Of a stretch of DNA of 64,000 nt, positions 20,588 through 30,343 are shown one piece after another. The number at the start of each line of letters is the position of its first letter. Position 1 is the first letter of the stretch. This DNA is from Salibaculum sp031581025 (GTDB taxonomy: Bacteria; Pseudomonadota; Alphaproteobacteria; Rhodobacterales; Rhodobacteraceae): the NCBI RefSeq assembly GCF_031581025.1, contig NZ_JAVLCA010000005.1; one strand, 5' to 3'. The notes below the pieces were generated by a model that was given only the letters and a program-made list of their open reading frames with translations, was not told where the DNA came from and made no database searches. A program made the position numbers and the translations under genes.

Positions 20588-20717
20588 GCGCTCGCCCCCG
20601 ATTCCCGCTGTCCTGTCCCAGGCCCCGGGTTCTAGCGGTCGCGCGGGGCGCACGCCATCTGCAAAAAGCTGGGGACAGGCTGTGGGCAAGGCGCCAACAG
20701 ACGCCACTTGCCCTACA

Positions 20718-20748
20718 ATAGTAGCACATCTGGTGGTCGGATGTCCAA
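20718..20748 (-). promoter_or_regulatory. Candidate dnaB promoter
   Basis: On the minus strand TTGGAC is followed after 19 bp by TACTAT, preceded by TG one base upstream (extended -10). It lies about 130 bp upstream of the dnaB start, in the 267-bp gap after pyrE. The spacer is longer than ideal. I see nothing else in this gap. Confidence 0.4.
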
Positions 20749-20854
20749 GCCTCGCAAGATCGGCCAGCCATCGCCCCCGCGTGCCTCGGGATAGTCCGGG
20801 ATTGCTCCACAGGTTATCCCAAGGAAATCCGGCCTGTCCCGGTCTGGCCGCGCG

Positions 20855-21529
20855 TCAGGCGCCTGCAGGGGCCCATCCGGCGGGCTCGTGCAAATAGCCT
20901 TCCACCGCGTCCAGCGTGTCGGCGTCGAAGGCACCCATGGCCCGGGCCTCGGCCAGCACGTCCCACCAGGTGCACAGGTGGATCAGCGACACATCGTGCT
21001 CGGCCAGGCTCTCTTGCACGCCTGGATGGATGCCATAGAAGAAGATCACGGCTGTATGCCGGCACTGCGCGCCAGTCGCGCGGATCGCCTCGACGAAGGA
21101 CAGTTTCGAGCCGCCATCGGTGGTCAGGTCCTCGACCAGCAGCACGCGCTGTCCCTCGGTCATGGTGCCCTCGATGCGCGCATTCCGGCCATAGCCCTTG
21201 GGCTTCTTGCGCACGTAGGTCATGGGCAGGGCCAGCCGCTCGGCCACCAAGGCGGCAAAGGGGATTCCGGCGGTTTCGCCGCCGGCGATGTTGTCGAAAG
21301 CCTCGAAGCCCGCCTCGCGCATCACGGTGACGGCCAGGAAATCCATCAGCACCGAGCGCAGCCGCGGATAGGAGATCAGCTTGCGGCAGTCGATGTAGGT
21401 CGGCGCCTGCTTGCCGCTGGCATGGGTGAAGGGCTCGCGCGCGTTGAAATGGATCGCCTCGATCTCGATCAGCATCCGTGCGGTCAGGCGGGCGATCTCG
21501 GGCTTGTCGGGGAAAGAGGCGGGGATCAT
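20855..21529 (-). CDS. pyrE: Orotate phosphoribosyltransferase
   Basis: The 224-residue enzyme transfers orotate to PRPP to give OMP in pyrimidine synthesis. The PRPP-binding loop is VLLVEDLTTDGGS, and the KKPKGYGR segment holds active-site lysines. Length fits the family. pyrC lies 54 bp upstream on the same strand, making a pyrC-pyrE pair. Confidence 0.95.
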   Translation of the reverse strand: MIPASFPDKPEIARLTARMLIEIEAIHFNAREPFTHASGKQAPTYIDCRKLISYPRLRSVLMDFLAVTVMREAGFEAFDNIAGGETAGIPFAALVAERLALPMTYVRKKPKGYGRNARIEGTMTEGQRVLLVEDLTTDGGSKLSFVEAIRATGAQCRHTAVIFFYGIHPGVQESLAEHDVSLIHLCTWWDVLAEARAMGAFDADTLDAVEGYLHEPAGWAPAGA

Positions 21530-21583
21530 CGGCCGCTGGCTCCTGTCTTCATCTTGGCAAGTAAACTCGATCGGCGCCCGGTG

Positions 21584-22636
21584 TCAGCCCGCGACACGCC
21601 AGTGCAGGGTGAACCCGGGATCGAAGACCGTGACCTGTCCGTCGCCGGTCTCGATCCGTTCGGGATAGGCGACGGGGTCGCCCTTGACCAGCGTGATCGT
21701 CTCCTCGTTGACGGGCAGATCGTAAAAGCGCGGCCCGTTGCGCGAGGTGAAGGCCTCCAGCTGGCCCAGCTTGCCGGCGACGTCAAAGACCTCGGCCAGG
21801 CAGGACAGGGTGTTGGGCGCGGTGAAACAGCCCGCACAGCCGCAGGGCTGCAGCTTGTTGGCGTCATTGTGCGGGGCGCTGTCGGTGCCCAGGAAAAAGC
21901 GCCGGTCGCCGCTGGTGGCGGCCTGCACCAGCGCGATGCGGTGGCGTTCGCGCTTGGCCACGGGCAGGCAGTAGTAATGCGGCTTGATCCCGCCGACCAG
22001 GATGTCGTTGCGGTTGATGACCAGGTGGTGCGTGGTGATCGTGGCCGCCAGCCCGCGCGGCGTGTCGCGCACGTAGTCCACCGCATCCTGGGTGGTGACA
22101 TGTTCCATGATGACGCGCAGATCGGGGGTCTTCTTGCGGATCGGCTTGAGAATCTTGTCGATGAACACCGCCTCGCGGTCGAAGATGTCGACCTCGAGGT
22201 CGGTGACCTCGCCATGCACGCACAGCGGACAGCCGATCTCGGCCATCTTCTCCAGCACCGGGCGGACCTTGTCGAAATCCCGCACGCCGCTGGCCGAATT
22301 CGTGGTGGCCCCGGCGGGGTAGAGCTTCACGGCCGCGATCAGCCCCTCGGCATGGGCGCGGGCGACATCCTCGGGGTCGGTCTCCTCGGTGAGATAGAGC
22401 GTCATCAGCGGCTGGAAGGTGCTGTCCGGGGGCCGGGCGGCGAGGATGCGGTCGCGATAGCCGGCGGCCTGGGCGCCGGTGACAACCGGGGGAACCAGGT
22501 TCGGCATGATGATCGCCCGGGCGAAATGGGCCGCGGAGTGTGGCAGAACGCCCCTGAGCATCTCGCCATCGCGCAGATGCAGGTGCCAGTCGTCGGGGCG
22601 GCGGATCGTCAGCCGCATCGGGTCGCGCTTGTTCAT
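21584..22636 (-). CDS. pyrC: Dihydroorotase (class II)
   Basis: The 350-residue amidohydrolase cyclises carbamoyl-aspartate to dihydroorotate. Metal ligands are visible in DDWHLHLRDG, AAVKLYPAG (carboxylated Lys), CVHGEV, VMEHVTT and FLGTDSAPH. The homodimeric PyrC type is indicated by length and by the HLHLRDG start. Start at 22636 (MNKRD) is preferred; ATG 22618 is an alternative, and neither has a clear ribosome-binding site. Confidence 0.95.
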   Translation of the reverse strand: MNKRDPMRLTIRRPDDWHLHLRDGEMLRGVLPHSAAHFARAIIMPNLVPPVVTGAQAAGYRDRILAARPPDSTFQPLMTLYLTEETDPEDVARAHAEGLIAAVKLYPAGATTNSASGVRDFDKVRPVLEKMAEIGCPLCVHGEVTDLEVDIFDREAVFIDKILKPIRKKTPDLRVIMEHVTTQDAVDYVRDTPRGLAATITTHHLVINRNDILVGGIKPHYYCLPVAKRERHRIALVQAATSGDRRFFLGTDSAPHNDANKLQPCGCAGCFTAPNTLSCLAEVFDVAGKLGQLEAFTSRNGPRFYDLPVNEETITLVKGDPVAYPERIETGDGQVTVFDPGFTLHWRVAG

Positions 22637-22727
22637 GTGCGGGGCATACACCGCCGGCCCCGCGCTTTCCAGCATGATCGTATCGGGATGCCGCGCCGCG
22701 CGCCGGCCTTGGTTGCCCTGATCAGCC

Positions 22728-23714
22728 TCAGACGCTGCCGGGATCGGGGGTGTCGTGGCCCGTCGCTGCCCTGGGTGCCGCCCCGGCGCGGCCGGCCTCG
22801 TTTGGGGCCAGGGTGTGGTCGGCGAACAGCGACCGGTTGCTGTCGTGCATCAGGAAGCGGCACAACCGGGCCAGCAATCCCACGCGGCCGTCATCGTCGA
22901 GCTGCCGGAACAGCGTCCGCAAGTAGGGCAGGTGTTCGCGTCGGGCGCGCCAGTGGCGAGCGAATGGGGCGGCATCCAGCGTGCCCGCCATCGCATCGTC
23001 GATCAGGTGGTCCAGCACACCCATTGCCGCCAGCTCGCGCTCGGGCGTGGGGCCAAGGTGGGGTGTGCGCAGCAGCATCGCGTTATGCGCGGCGAATAGG
23101 GTCGCGTGCATGGCGTCCTCGGCCACCAGCGGATCGTGCAGGATCCAGGCCCGGCTGGCGGTCTCCAGCATCTGAGGCGCATAGCCGAAGCGGCTGGTGA
23201 AATCCCTGGCGCGCTGGCCCAGGAACCGGCGATCCCAGGCGGCCTGGGCCGGGTCCAGCGTTGCCTGTGGGCGGATGGCCAGTACCCGCGCCTCGGGGGC
23301 AGCCACGGAATAGGCCGCCGCGGCATAGCCCGCGCCGCCCGCGCCGAAGAACAGCACCCGGTCGAAATCCTCGAAATAGCCCGCGTCGATCAGTCGGTCG
23401 AAGTAGGCGTGGACGGCGCCGTCGCGAAACCAGCTGTCGCGCGCGTCGGCCAGCAGCGTCAGGGCCGACCAGCCGCGCGCCCGCGCCACCAGCCAACCGC
23501 GCGGGGCGGCCTCGGGGTTGAAGCGGCGCGCGGCGGGTATGGTTTCGAAACTGACCATCAGGCTGCGCCCGGCATCGAGCCGCACCGCCAGGTCGCGCCC
23601 GCCCAGGCTCTCGCACCGGCCAAGCGCGTTGCCCAGTTCCGCGACGCGCGCATGCCACTGGCCGGGGGCGCGCCCATCCAGTTGCAGGTCAAACAGGGTG
23701 TCGTGATCGGCCAT
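22728..23714 (-). CDS. Conserved protein with alpha/beta-hydrolase-like region (often labelled PAPS reductase)
   Basis: This 328-residue protein starts at ATG 23714 behind GAGGACGT. A segment VLFFGAGGAGYAAAAYSVAA resembles a nucleophile-elbow/Rossmann-type turn. I see none of the Cys or P-loop features of a true PAPS reductase, so that label, which I recall for rhodobacteral relatives, looks unsupported. It is in the pyrC orientation, 91 bp upstream. Function unknown. Confidence 0.7.
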   Translation of the reverse strand: MADHDTLFDLQLDGRAPGQWHARVAELGNALGRCESLGGRDLAVRLDAGRSLMVSFETIPAARRFNPEAAPRGWLVARARGWSALTLLADARDSWFRDGAVHAYFDRLIDAGYFEDFDRVLFFGAGGAGYAAAAYSVAAPEARVLAIRPQATLDPAQAAWDRRFLGQRARDFTSRFGYAPQMLETASRAWILHDPLVAEDAMHATLFAAHNAMLLRTPHLGPTPERELAAMGVLDHLIDDAMAGTLDAAPFARHWRARREHLPYLRTLFRQLDDDGRVGLLARLCRFLMHDSNRSLFADHTLAPNEAGRAGAAPRAATGHDTPDPGSV

Positions 23715-23828
23715 ACGTCCTCGCCGGGTCTGCGCGATGTCGCAGGCCCCCCTGCGAACCATAAGCTCTATATGCGGCCAGAATTTGCAAGACCCGGGGC
23801 CTTTCTGGCGACGGGCCGGGCGAGACGC

Positions 23829-25043
23829 CTAGAAAAACGCCTGCAGGCCGGTCTGCGCCCGCCCCAGGATCAGGGCGTGGACATCGTGGGTGCCCTCGTA
23901 GGTGTTTACCGTCTCCAGGTTGATCATGTGGCGAATCACGTCGTATTCGCCGGAAATGCCGTTGCCGCCATGCATGTCGCGGGCCTGGCGGGCGACATCC
24001 AGCGCCTTGCCGCAATTGTTGCGCTTCATCAGGCTGATGCCCTCGGGCGCGGCCTGGCCCGTATCCATCAGGCGGCCCAGTTGCAGCGCGCCCTGCAGGC
24101 CCAGTGCGATCTCGGCCTGCATGTCGGCCAGTTTCTTCTGGAACAGCTGGGTCTGTGCCAGGGGCCGCCCGAACTGCTGGCGGTCAAGCCCATATTGGCG
24201 GGCCGCGTGCCAGCAGGCCTCGGCCGCGCCCATGACCCCCCAGCTGATGCCGTAGCGCGCCCGGTTCAGGCAGCCGAAGGGCCCCTTGAGCCCCTCGACC
24301 CCGGGCAGCAGCGCCTCTTCGCCCACCTCGACGCCGTCCATGACGATCTCGCCGGTGACCGAGGCGCGCAGGCTCAGCTTGCCCTCGATTTTCGGCGCCG
24401 ACAGGCCGGGCATACCCGCCTCAAGCACAAAGCCGCGGATCTTGCCGTCATGCGCCTCGGACCTGGCCCAGACGATGAAGACATCCGCCAGCGGGCTGTT
24501 GGAGATCCAGGTCTTGGCCCCGGTCAGACGATAGCCGGTGTCCGTCTTCTCGGCCCGGGTCTTCATGCCCGCCGGGTCGCTGCCCGCCTCTGGTTCGGTC
24601 AGCCCGAAACAGCCGATCAGGTCGCCGCTGGCCAGGCGCGGCAGGAACTTCTGCTTCTGGGCCGCGCTGCCATAGGCATGGATCGGATACATCACCAGGC
24701 TGGACTGCACCGACATCATCGACCGGTAGCCCGAATCGACCCGCTCGATTTCCCGCGCGATCAGGCCGTAGGTCACGTAACCCGCGCCCAACCCGCCATG
24801 CTCCTCGGGGATGGTGACGCCCAGCAGACCGGCCGCGCCCATGGCGCGAAAGACGGCGGGGTCGGCGGCTTCCATGGCGTAGGCGTCGCGCACCCGGGGC
24901 TGCAATTCCGCCTCGGCGAAGGCCTGTGCCGCGTCGCGCAACATGCGTTCGTCCTCATTCAGCTGGTGTTCCAGCCGAAGGGGGTCGGACCAGTCGAAGG
25001 GGCCGAGGTCGGGGCCGAAGCCGGGTGCCTTGGGATCGTTCAT
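23829..25043 (-). CDS. gcdH: Glutaryl-CoA dehydrogenase (acyl-CoA dehydrogenase family)
   Basis: The 404-residue flavoprotein carries CFGLTEPEAGSDP, KTWISNSPLADVF and, near the C-terminus, NTYEGTHDVHALILGRAQTG. That last segment, with its catalytic glutamate, is specific for glutaryl-CoA dehydrogenases. The enzyme oxidatively decarboxylates glutaryl-CoA to crotonyl-CoA in lysine/tryptophan breakdown. The start at 25043 has GGAGA at good spacing. It stops at TAG, after the usual family C-terminus. Monocistronic, divergent from the MoxR gene. Confidence 0.95.
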   Translation of the reverse strand: MNDPKAPGFGPDLGPFDWSDPLRLEHQLNEDERMLRDAAQAFAEAELQPRVRDAYAMEAADPAVFRAMGAAGLLGVTIPEEHGGLGAGYVTYGLIAREIERVDSGYRSMMSVQSSLVMYPIHAYGSAAQKQKFLPRLASGDLIGCFGLTEPEAGSDPAGMKTRAEKTDTGYRLTGAKTWISNSPLADVFIVWARSEAHDGKIRGFVLEAGMPGLSAPKIEGKLSLRASVTGEIVMDGVEVGEEALLPGVEGLKGPFGCLNRARYGISWGVMGAAEACWHAARQYGLDRQQFGRPLAQTQLFQKKLADMQAEIALGLQGALQLGRLMDTGQAAPEGISLMKRNNCGKALDVARQARDMHGGNGISGEYDVIRHMINLETVNTYEGTHDVHALILGRAQTGLQAFF

Positions 25044-25151
25044 GCGGGTCTCCTGCCGTGCGGGACATGGCCTAGCGCGTCGGGCCGGGCGGGGCAATGC
25101 GTCGCTTGACCCCGGCCCCGCACCATGCAGCATGGACCCCAAGGAGGCGCC

Positions 25152-26051
25152 ATGGAAAGCATAGACGAGGTGCAATCGGCCCTGGCCGCGCAGGATTACG
25201 TTTGCAGCCGCGCCCTGGCGACGGTGGTGTTCCTGGCGCTCAAACTGGGGCGGCCGCTGTTCCTGGAAGGCGAGGCGGGCACCGGCAAGACCGAGATCGC
25301 CCGGGCCATCGCAGCCGCGCTGGGCCGCGACATGATCCGCCTGCAATGCTACGAGGGGCTGGATGCGGCCTCGGCGGTCTATGAATGGAACTTTCCCGCC
25401 CAGATGGTCGCCATCCGCGCCGCCGAGGCCGAGGGCAGCGCCGACCGGCAGGTGCTGCAACGGTCCTTGTTTTCGGGGGATTTCTTGATCGAACGCCCGT
25501 TGCTGCAAGCCATGCGGCCGCATGAGGCCGGCCCGCCGGTGCTTCTGATCGACGAGATCGACCGGACCGATGAACCCTTCGAGGCCTTCCTGCTCGAAGC
25601 GCTGTCAGAGTTCCAGGTGACGATTCCCGAACTGGGCACGATCAAGGCCCCCGCGCCGCCCATCGTCATCCTGACCTCGAACCGCACGCGCGAGGTGCAC
25701 GACGCGCTCAAGCGGCGCTGCCTCTATCACTGGGTCGATTACCCCGGCTTCGAGCGCGAGATGGACATCCTGCAGGCCCGCGCCCCCGAGGCGACCGAGG
25801 CGCTGAGCCGCGAGATCGTCGCCTTCGTCCAGCGACTGCGCCGCGAGGACCTGTTCAAGCGCCCCGGCGTGGCCGAGACGATCGACTGGGCCAAGTGCCT
25901 GCTGGCGCTGGATACCATCGACCTGTCGCCCCAGGTCATCGCCGACACGCTGGGCGCGGTGCTGAAATACCAGGACGACATTGCCCGCCTCGAAGGCACC
26001 GAGGCGAAACGCCTGCTCGACGAGGCCCGTGCCGACCTGTCCCCTGCGTGA
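25152..26051 (+). CDS. MoxR-family AAA ATPase
   Basis: The 299-residue ATPase has Walker A GEAGTGKTEIARAI, Walker B VLLIDEIDR and sensor 1 VILTSNRTREVHDALKRRC. MoxR ATPases mature metal enzymes or complexes, usually together with a VWA partner; the next gene encodes one. The start at 25152 has a perfect AAGGAGG ribosome-binding site. It is of the CoxD kind, but no CO dehydrogenase genes are nearby. Confidence 0.93.
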   Translation: MESIDEVQSALAAQDYVCSRALATVVFLALKLGRPLFLEGEAGTGKTEIARAIAAALGRDMIRLQCYEGLDAASAVYEWNFPAQMVAIRAAEAEGSADRQVLQRSLFSGDFLIERPLLQAMRPHEAGPPVLLIDEIDRTDEPFEAFLLEALSEFQVTIPELGTIKAPAPPIVILTSNRTREVHDALKRRCLYHWVDYPGFEREMDILQARAPEATEALSREIVAFVQRLRREDLFKRPGVAETIDWAKCLLALDTIDLSPQVIADTLGAVLKYQDDIARLEGTEAKRLLDEARADLSPA

Positions 26052-26053
26052 TG

Positions 26054-26082
26054 CATCTTCTGGCCGTAAATATCCCGGGGGG
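26054..26082 (+). repeat. Intergenic gene-end motif, copy 1
   Basis: Three bases after the MoxR stop, the sequence CATCTTCTGGCCGTAAATAT leads into CCCGGGG. Two similar copies follow stop codons at 39378-39399 and 47122-47147 on the minus strand. Function unknown. Confidence 0.5.
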
Positions 26083-26145
26083 TCGCTATTGTCGCGCCAT
26101 TGGTCCGAGAGACAATGGCGAGGGGCAGAGCCGCGGACATCCGTG

Positions 26146-27393
26146 ATGCCGGACCATCCCCCCCTAGACCTTCCCGCGGACGGCAAGCTGGCGCGCAACA
26201 TCACCCATTTCGCCCGCGCGCTGCGCCGCGCGGGGCTGCCGGTGGGGCCGGGGCGGGTGATCGACGCGGTGCGCGCCGTGCAGGTGGCGGGCTTCACCGA
26301 GAAACAGGATTTCTACTGGACGCTGCAGGCCTGTTTCTGTTCGCGCCCCGAGCACGCCCGCGTTTTCGGGCAGGTCTTCCGGCTCTATTGGCGCGATCCG
26401 CAATTCCTTGACCACATGATGTCCATGATGCTGCCTGCCATTCGCGGTGTGCAAGAGGAAGAGCTGGCCCGACCGGCCGAGAAACGCGCGGCCGAGGCCC
26501 TGCTCGACGGGATCGAACCGGACCGGCCCGAGCCGGAGAACACCCCCGAGGAAAGCCTGGTCGAGATTGACGCCTCGGCCACGCTCTCGCCCGAGGAACG
26601 GCTGCGGCGCCTCGATTTCGAACAGATGAGCACGCAGGAAATGGCGCAGGCCCGCCGGATGCTGGCGCGGTTGACCCTGCCGGTGCGCCCGGTGAAATCG
26701 CGCCGCACCCAGGCCCTGGCAGGGCCGATGCCCGACTGGCGCCGCACCATGCGGCGGGCGATGCGCCAGGGCGGCGAGGTCCGCGCCTTCGAGACCCGTC
26801 GCCGCCGCATCCGCTATCCCAACCTGGTGGTGCTATGTGACATTTCCGGGTCGATGTCGCAGTATTCCCGCGCCGTGCTGCATTTCGTCCATGCCGTCAG
26901 CAATGCCCGCGGGCAGGGCTGGGCCAGGGTCCATGCCTTCACCTTCGGCACGCGGCTGACCAATATCACCCGGCACATGCGCGCCCGCGATGTGGACGAC
27001 GCCCTGGCCCGCGCCGGGGCCGAGGCGCAGGACTGGGAGGGCGGTACCCGCATCGCCGCCTGCCTGCACGATTTCAACCGCGACTGGTCGCGCCGGGTGC
27101 TGGGGCAGGGAGCGGTGGTGCTGCTGATCACCGACGGGCTGGACCGCGACCCCGAGGGCGCGCTGGGCCGCGAGACCGAACGCCTCGGCCTGTCCTGCCG
27201 ACGGCTGATCTGGCTCAACCCGCTGCTGCGCTGGGCAGAGTTCGCGCCCCGCGCCCGCGGCATCCGGCAGATGCTGCCGCATGTCCACAGTTTCCGCGCG
27301 GGCCACAACATCGCCGCGCTGGAGGGGCTGGCCGCGGCCCTGTCCGATCCGGATGAGACCGGAGAGAAACGCCGCCTTATGCAGATGATCTGA
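26146..27393 (+). CDS. VWA-domain protein (CoxE-like)
   Basis: The 415-residue protein has the MIDAS motif in VVLCDISGSMSQYSR (about residue 230) and a C-terminal VWA fold with LLITDGLDRDPEG. CoxE-like proteins pair with MoxR ATPases as a chaperone module. The ATG at 26146 follows the MoxR gene by 94 bp on the same strand. Client unknown. Confidence 0.9.
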   Translation: MPDHPPLDLPADGKLARNITHFARALRRAGLPVGPGRVIDAVRAVQVAGFTEKQDFYWTLQACFCSRPEHARVFGQVFRLYWRDPQFLDHMMSMMLPAIRGVQEEELARPAEKRAAEALLDGIEPDRPEPENTPEESLVEIDASATLSPEERLRRLDFEQMSTQEMAQARRMLARLTLPVRPVKSRRTQALAGPMPDWRRTMRRAMRQGGEVRAFETRRRRIRYPNLVVLCDISGSMSQYSRAVLHFVHAVSNARGQGWARVHAFTFGTRLTNITRHMRARDVDDALARAGAEAQDWEGGTRIAACLHDFNRDWSRRVLGQGAVVLLITDGLDRDPEGALGRETERLGLSCRRLIWLNPLLRWAEFAPRARGIRQMLPHVHSFRAGHNIAALEGLAAALSDPDETGEKRRLMQMI

Positions 27394-27456
27394 GCCGCGC
27401 TCTGGTCATTGCCGGCCGGGGAGCCTACCTGTGGGCTTTCACGACAAGGACCCCGG

Positions 27457-29274
27457 ATGCGCCCCTCTACCCAACCTGATGCAAGCCCCGGCGACCCGCC
27501 CATCGAGGGCTGGAACGTTGTGCTGCGCGTGGCGCCCTATCTCTGGCCGGCGGACAAGCCCTGGGTAAAGCGCCGCGTGGTCTTCGCATTGATCGCGCTT
27601 GTCGCCTCCAAGTTGGTCGCCGTGGTGGGGCCGATGCTCTACAAGCTGGTGGTGGATGCCCTGTCGGGGGACGGGGGCGACGCCATGCTGCTGGCGCTGG
27701 GTGCCGTGGGGCTGACCGTTGCCTATGGCATGGCGCGGCTGATGACCAACGGCTTTCAGCAGCTGCGCGACGTGATCTTCGCCAAGGTGGGCCAGCGCGC
27801 CCTGCGGCAACTGGCGCTGGAGACCTTCACCCATATCCACCGCCTGTCCATGCGCTATCACATCACCCGCAAGACAGGCGGGCTGAGCCGCATCATCGAA
27901 CGCGGCGTCAAGGGCGTGGATTTCCTGCTGCGTTTTCTGCTGTTCAGCATCGGGCCGCTGCTCCTGGAACTGCTGATGATCGCGGTGATCCTGTGGTGGC
28001 ACTTCGGGTTCAGCTACCTGGGCGTGGTGGCCGTGACCATCGCCATCTACATCTTCTTCACCTTCAAGGTGACCGAGTGGCGCGTGCGCATCCGCAAGGA
28101 GATGAACGCCCAGGACACCGACGCAAACCAGAAGGCCATCGACAGCCTGCTGAACTTCGAGACCGTCAAGTATTTCGGCGCCGAACAACGCGAGGCGGGC
28201 CGCTACGACGGGGCCATGGCGCTCTACGAGACGGCGGCGCTCAGGACCGCCTATACCCTGGGCCTGCTGAACTTCGGGCAGGCCTTCGTGATCACCACCG
28301 GGCTGGTGCTGGTCATGGTCATGGCCGCCTTCGGGGTGCAGAACGGCACGCTGACCACGGGCGATTTCGTCATGGTCAATGCCTACATGATCCAGATCAC
28401 CATGCCGCTGAACTTCCTGGGCTCGGTCTACCGCGAGATCCGCCAGGCCATGGTGGACATGGCCGAAATGTTCGACCTGTTGGAACAGCCCCCCGATGTG
28501 GCCGACCGGCCCGGCGCGACCGTGCTGCAGGTGAATGATGGCGAGGTGACCTTCGACACCGTGACCTTCGGCTATGACGCACGGCCGATCCTGCGCGGGG
28601 TCTCGTTGTCGGTGGGGGCGGGGCAGACCGTGGCGCTGGTGGGGTCGTCCGGGTCGGGCAAATCCACCATCGGGCGCCTGCTGTTCCGGTTCTACGATGT
28701 CTCGGGCGGGGCGATCCGCATCGACGGGCAGGACATCCGGGATGTGACCCAGGACAGCCTGCATGACGCCATCGGCGTGGTGCCGCAGGACACGGTGCTG
28801 TTCAACGACACGATCCGCTACAACATCGCCTATGGCCTGGAGGGCGCGCGCGAGGACGAGGTCGTGGCCGCGGCCCGGTCGGCCAAGATCCACGATTTCA
28901 TCATGAGCCTGCCTGAGGGCTATGACACCCAGGTGGGCGAGCGCGGCCTGAAGCTGTCGGGCGGCGAGAAACAGCGCGTGGGCATCGCCCGGACCCTGCT
29001 GAAGAACCCGCCGATCCTGCTGCTGGACGAGGCCACCAGCGCGCTGGACACCGACACCGAGCGCGAGATCCAGTCCGAGCTGCGGGCCATGAGCGAGGGC
29101 CGCACGGTGCTGACCATCGCGCACCGGCTGTCGACCATTGCCGATGCCGACCGGATCGTGGTGCTGGAAAAGGGCGAGGTGGTCGAGACCGGCACCCACG
29201 AGGTGCTGCTGGAGCGGTCCGGGCGCTATGCCCAGCTCTGGGCGCGGCAACAGTCCGACGACGAGGCGGCCTGA
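27457..29274 (+). CDS. Atm1/HMT1-type ABC exporter (fused permease-ATPase)
   Basis: The 605-residue half-transporter has N-terminal membrane helices, then Walker A GSSGSGKST, signature LSGGEKQRVGIARTLL and Walker B PILLLDEATSALD. The membrane part contains RGVKGVDFLLRFLLF and DSLLNFETVKYFGAE, segments typical of the Atm1/HMT1 group. That group exports glutathione conjugates or persulfides linked to Fe-S and heavy-metal tolerance. It works as a homodimer in the inner membrane. Start 27457 with AAGGA. Confidence 0.9.
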   Translation: MRPSTQPDASPGDPPIEGWNVVLRVAPYLWPADKPWVKRRVVFALIALVASKLVAVVGPMLYKLVVDALSGDGGDAMLLALGAVGLTVAYGMARLMTNGFQQLRDVIFAKVGQRALRQLALETFTHIHRLSMRYHITRKTGGLSRIIERGVKGVDFLLRFLLFSIGPLLLELLMIAVILWWHFGFSYLGVVAVTIAIYIFFTFKVTEWRVRIRKEMNAQDTDANQKAIDSLLNFETVKYFGAEQREAGRYDGAMALYETAALRTAYTLGLLNFGQAFVITTGLVLVMVMAAFGVQNGTLTTGDFVMVNAYMIQITMPLNFLGSVYREIRQAMVDMAEMFDLLEQPPDVADRPGATVLQVNDGEVTFDTVTFGYDARPILRGVSLSVGAGQTVALVGSSGSGKSTIGRLLFRFYDVSGGAIRIDGQDIRDVTQDSLHDAIGVVPQDTVLFNDTIRYNIAYGLEGAREDEVVAAARSAKIHDFIMSLPEGYDTQVGERGLKLSGGEKQRVGIARTLLKNPPILLLDEATSALDTDTEREIQSELRAMSEGRTVLTIAHRLSTIADADRIVVLEKGEVVETGTHEVLLERSGRYAQLWARQQSDDEAA

Positions 29275-29420
29275 CCCGGACCGGCGGGTCGACCGCTGCT
29301 TGCCGGGGCCTGCGCCCCGCCAAGGACGCCCCGCCCGCCGACCAGGGGCGCGCCGAAGAAACCCCGTCTTGACAGGGCACTGCCCGGCGACGCCCTTCTG
29401 CGGGCGAGGTCTGCACGGAA

Positions 29421-29453
29421 GGGGGGCGCCGGGCTGACCGGCCCCCCGCTTTT
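29421..29453 (+). terminator. Rho-independent terminator after the Atm1-type exporter
   Basis: GGGGGG...CCGG pairs with CCGG CCCCCC across a GCTGA loop, followed by GCTTTTGTCA. It lies in the convergent gap between the exporter and the dienelactone hydrolase gene. Confidence 0.6.
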
Positions 29454-29454
29454 G

Positions 29455-30211
29455 TCACAGTTGCTCATCCAGGAACGCCATGAAGGCGTCCCAGCTGCCC
29501 TTGTCGGCGGCCAGATCATAGTCCCGCGAGCCCCAGACAGTCAAGGAGTGACGCGCCCCGCCGTAAAGCCGTGCATCGTGTTCGACACCGGCGTCGAGCA
29601 TTTCACCGCCGACCTGCGCCAGGTCGGCCGGGCCGGAGACCGGGTCTGCCGTCCCATGCAAGAGCAGGACAGGGGCCGTCGTCATCGCATAGTCTTGACC
29701 CTCGGGCGTTCCCAGCCCGCCGTGGAAGGACACGAACCCGTCGACCTCCATTCCGGACCGCGCCGCTTCGAGGGTCGCGGCCCCGCCGAAGCAGTAGCCC
29801 ATCAAAATGATGTCGTCGCCCACGCCCTCCAACTCGGTTGCGGCCGTGAGGGAGCCCGACAGCCTGGCGCGAAAGAGGTCCCGATCGGCGTAGAGCGCGC
29901 CCGACCGGGCCTGGTTTTCCTCCATGTTGGTTGGCCGGTTGTCCTTGCCGTTGACGTCGATGGCCACGGCCGTGTAGCCCTGTGCGGCCAGCATGTCGGC
30001 GCGTTGTTTTTCGTAGTCGGTCAGCCCGTCCAAATCGTGTACGATCAGGATCGTCCCCCCGGTTTCGGGCAGGTCGGTGTTGCGGGCGACATACCCCTCG
30101 AAGACCGTCCCATCGACTTCGTAGTCGAAAGCCTGCCCTGTGAGGTCAGCGGCTGCGGGCTGTGGCGACGGCAACGCCGAGGACAAGAGTGCCTGCAAGT
30201 TTGCGAATCAT
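29455..30211 (-). pseudogene. Dienelactone hydrolase family protein, frameshifted in the signal peptide
   Basis: The mature part has the alpha/beta-hydrolase triad of dienelactone hydrolases: Cys in GYCFGG, Asp in LLHGTADPVSG and His in GGARHSL. An ATG at 30211 with an excellent GGGAGG site starts MIRKLAGTLVLGVAVATA, a good signal peptide, but that frame hits TGA a few codons later. Removing one C in the run ACAGCCCGCAGCC would join it to AAADLTGQAFDYE. The remaining frame has only a TTG (30198) without signal peptide. Either a one-base insertion or a sequencing error; the enzyme would be periplasmic if intact. Confidence 0.75.
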
Positions 30212-30343
30212 GGAAACCTCCCAGTTTTCCCTGCGTGGTGACATAGCGCGTCCTGCCAGGATTCAATGATCCGCGGTGTCGGACGTTTCGCAGGCCTGCC
30301 AACCGGGCTGGCACATGGACCGCACACCCGCCGGCCCGCCGGG

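Noticed and set aside
20888..23200. 770-codon frame on the plus strand over pyrE and pyrC
   Set aside because: Antisense to clear pyrimidine genes with conserved motifs.
27439..29250. 603-codon frame antisense to the ABC exporter
   Set aside because: Shadow of a well-supported ABC gene; His/Gln-rich composition without motifs.
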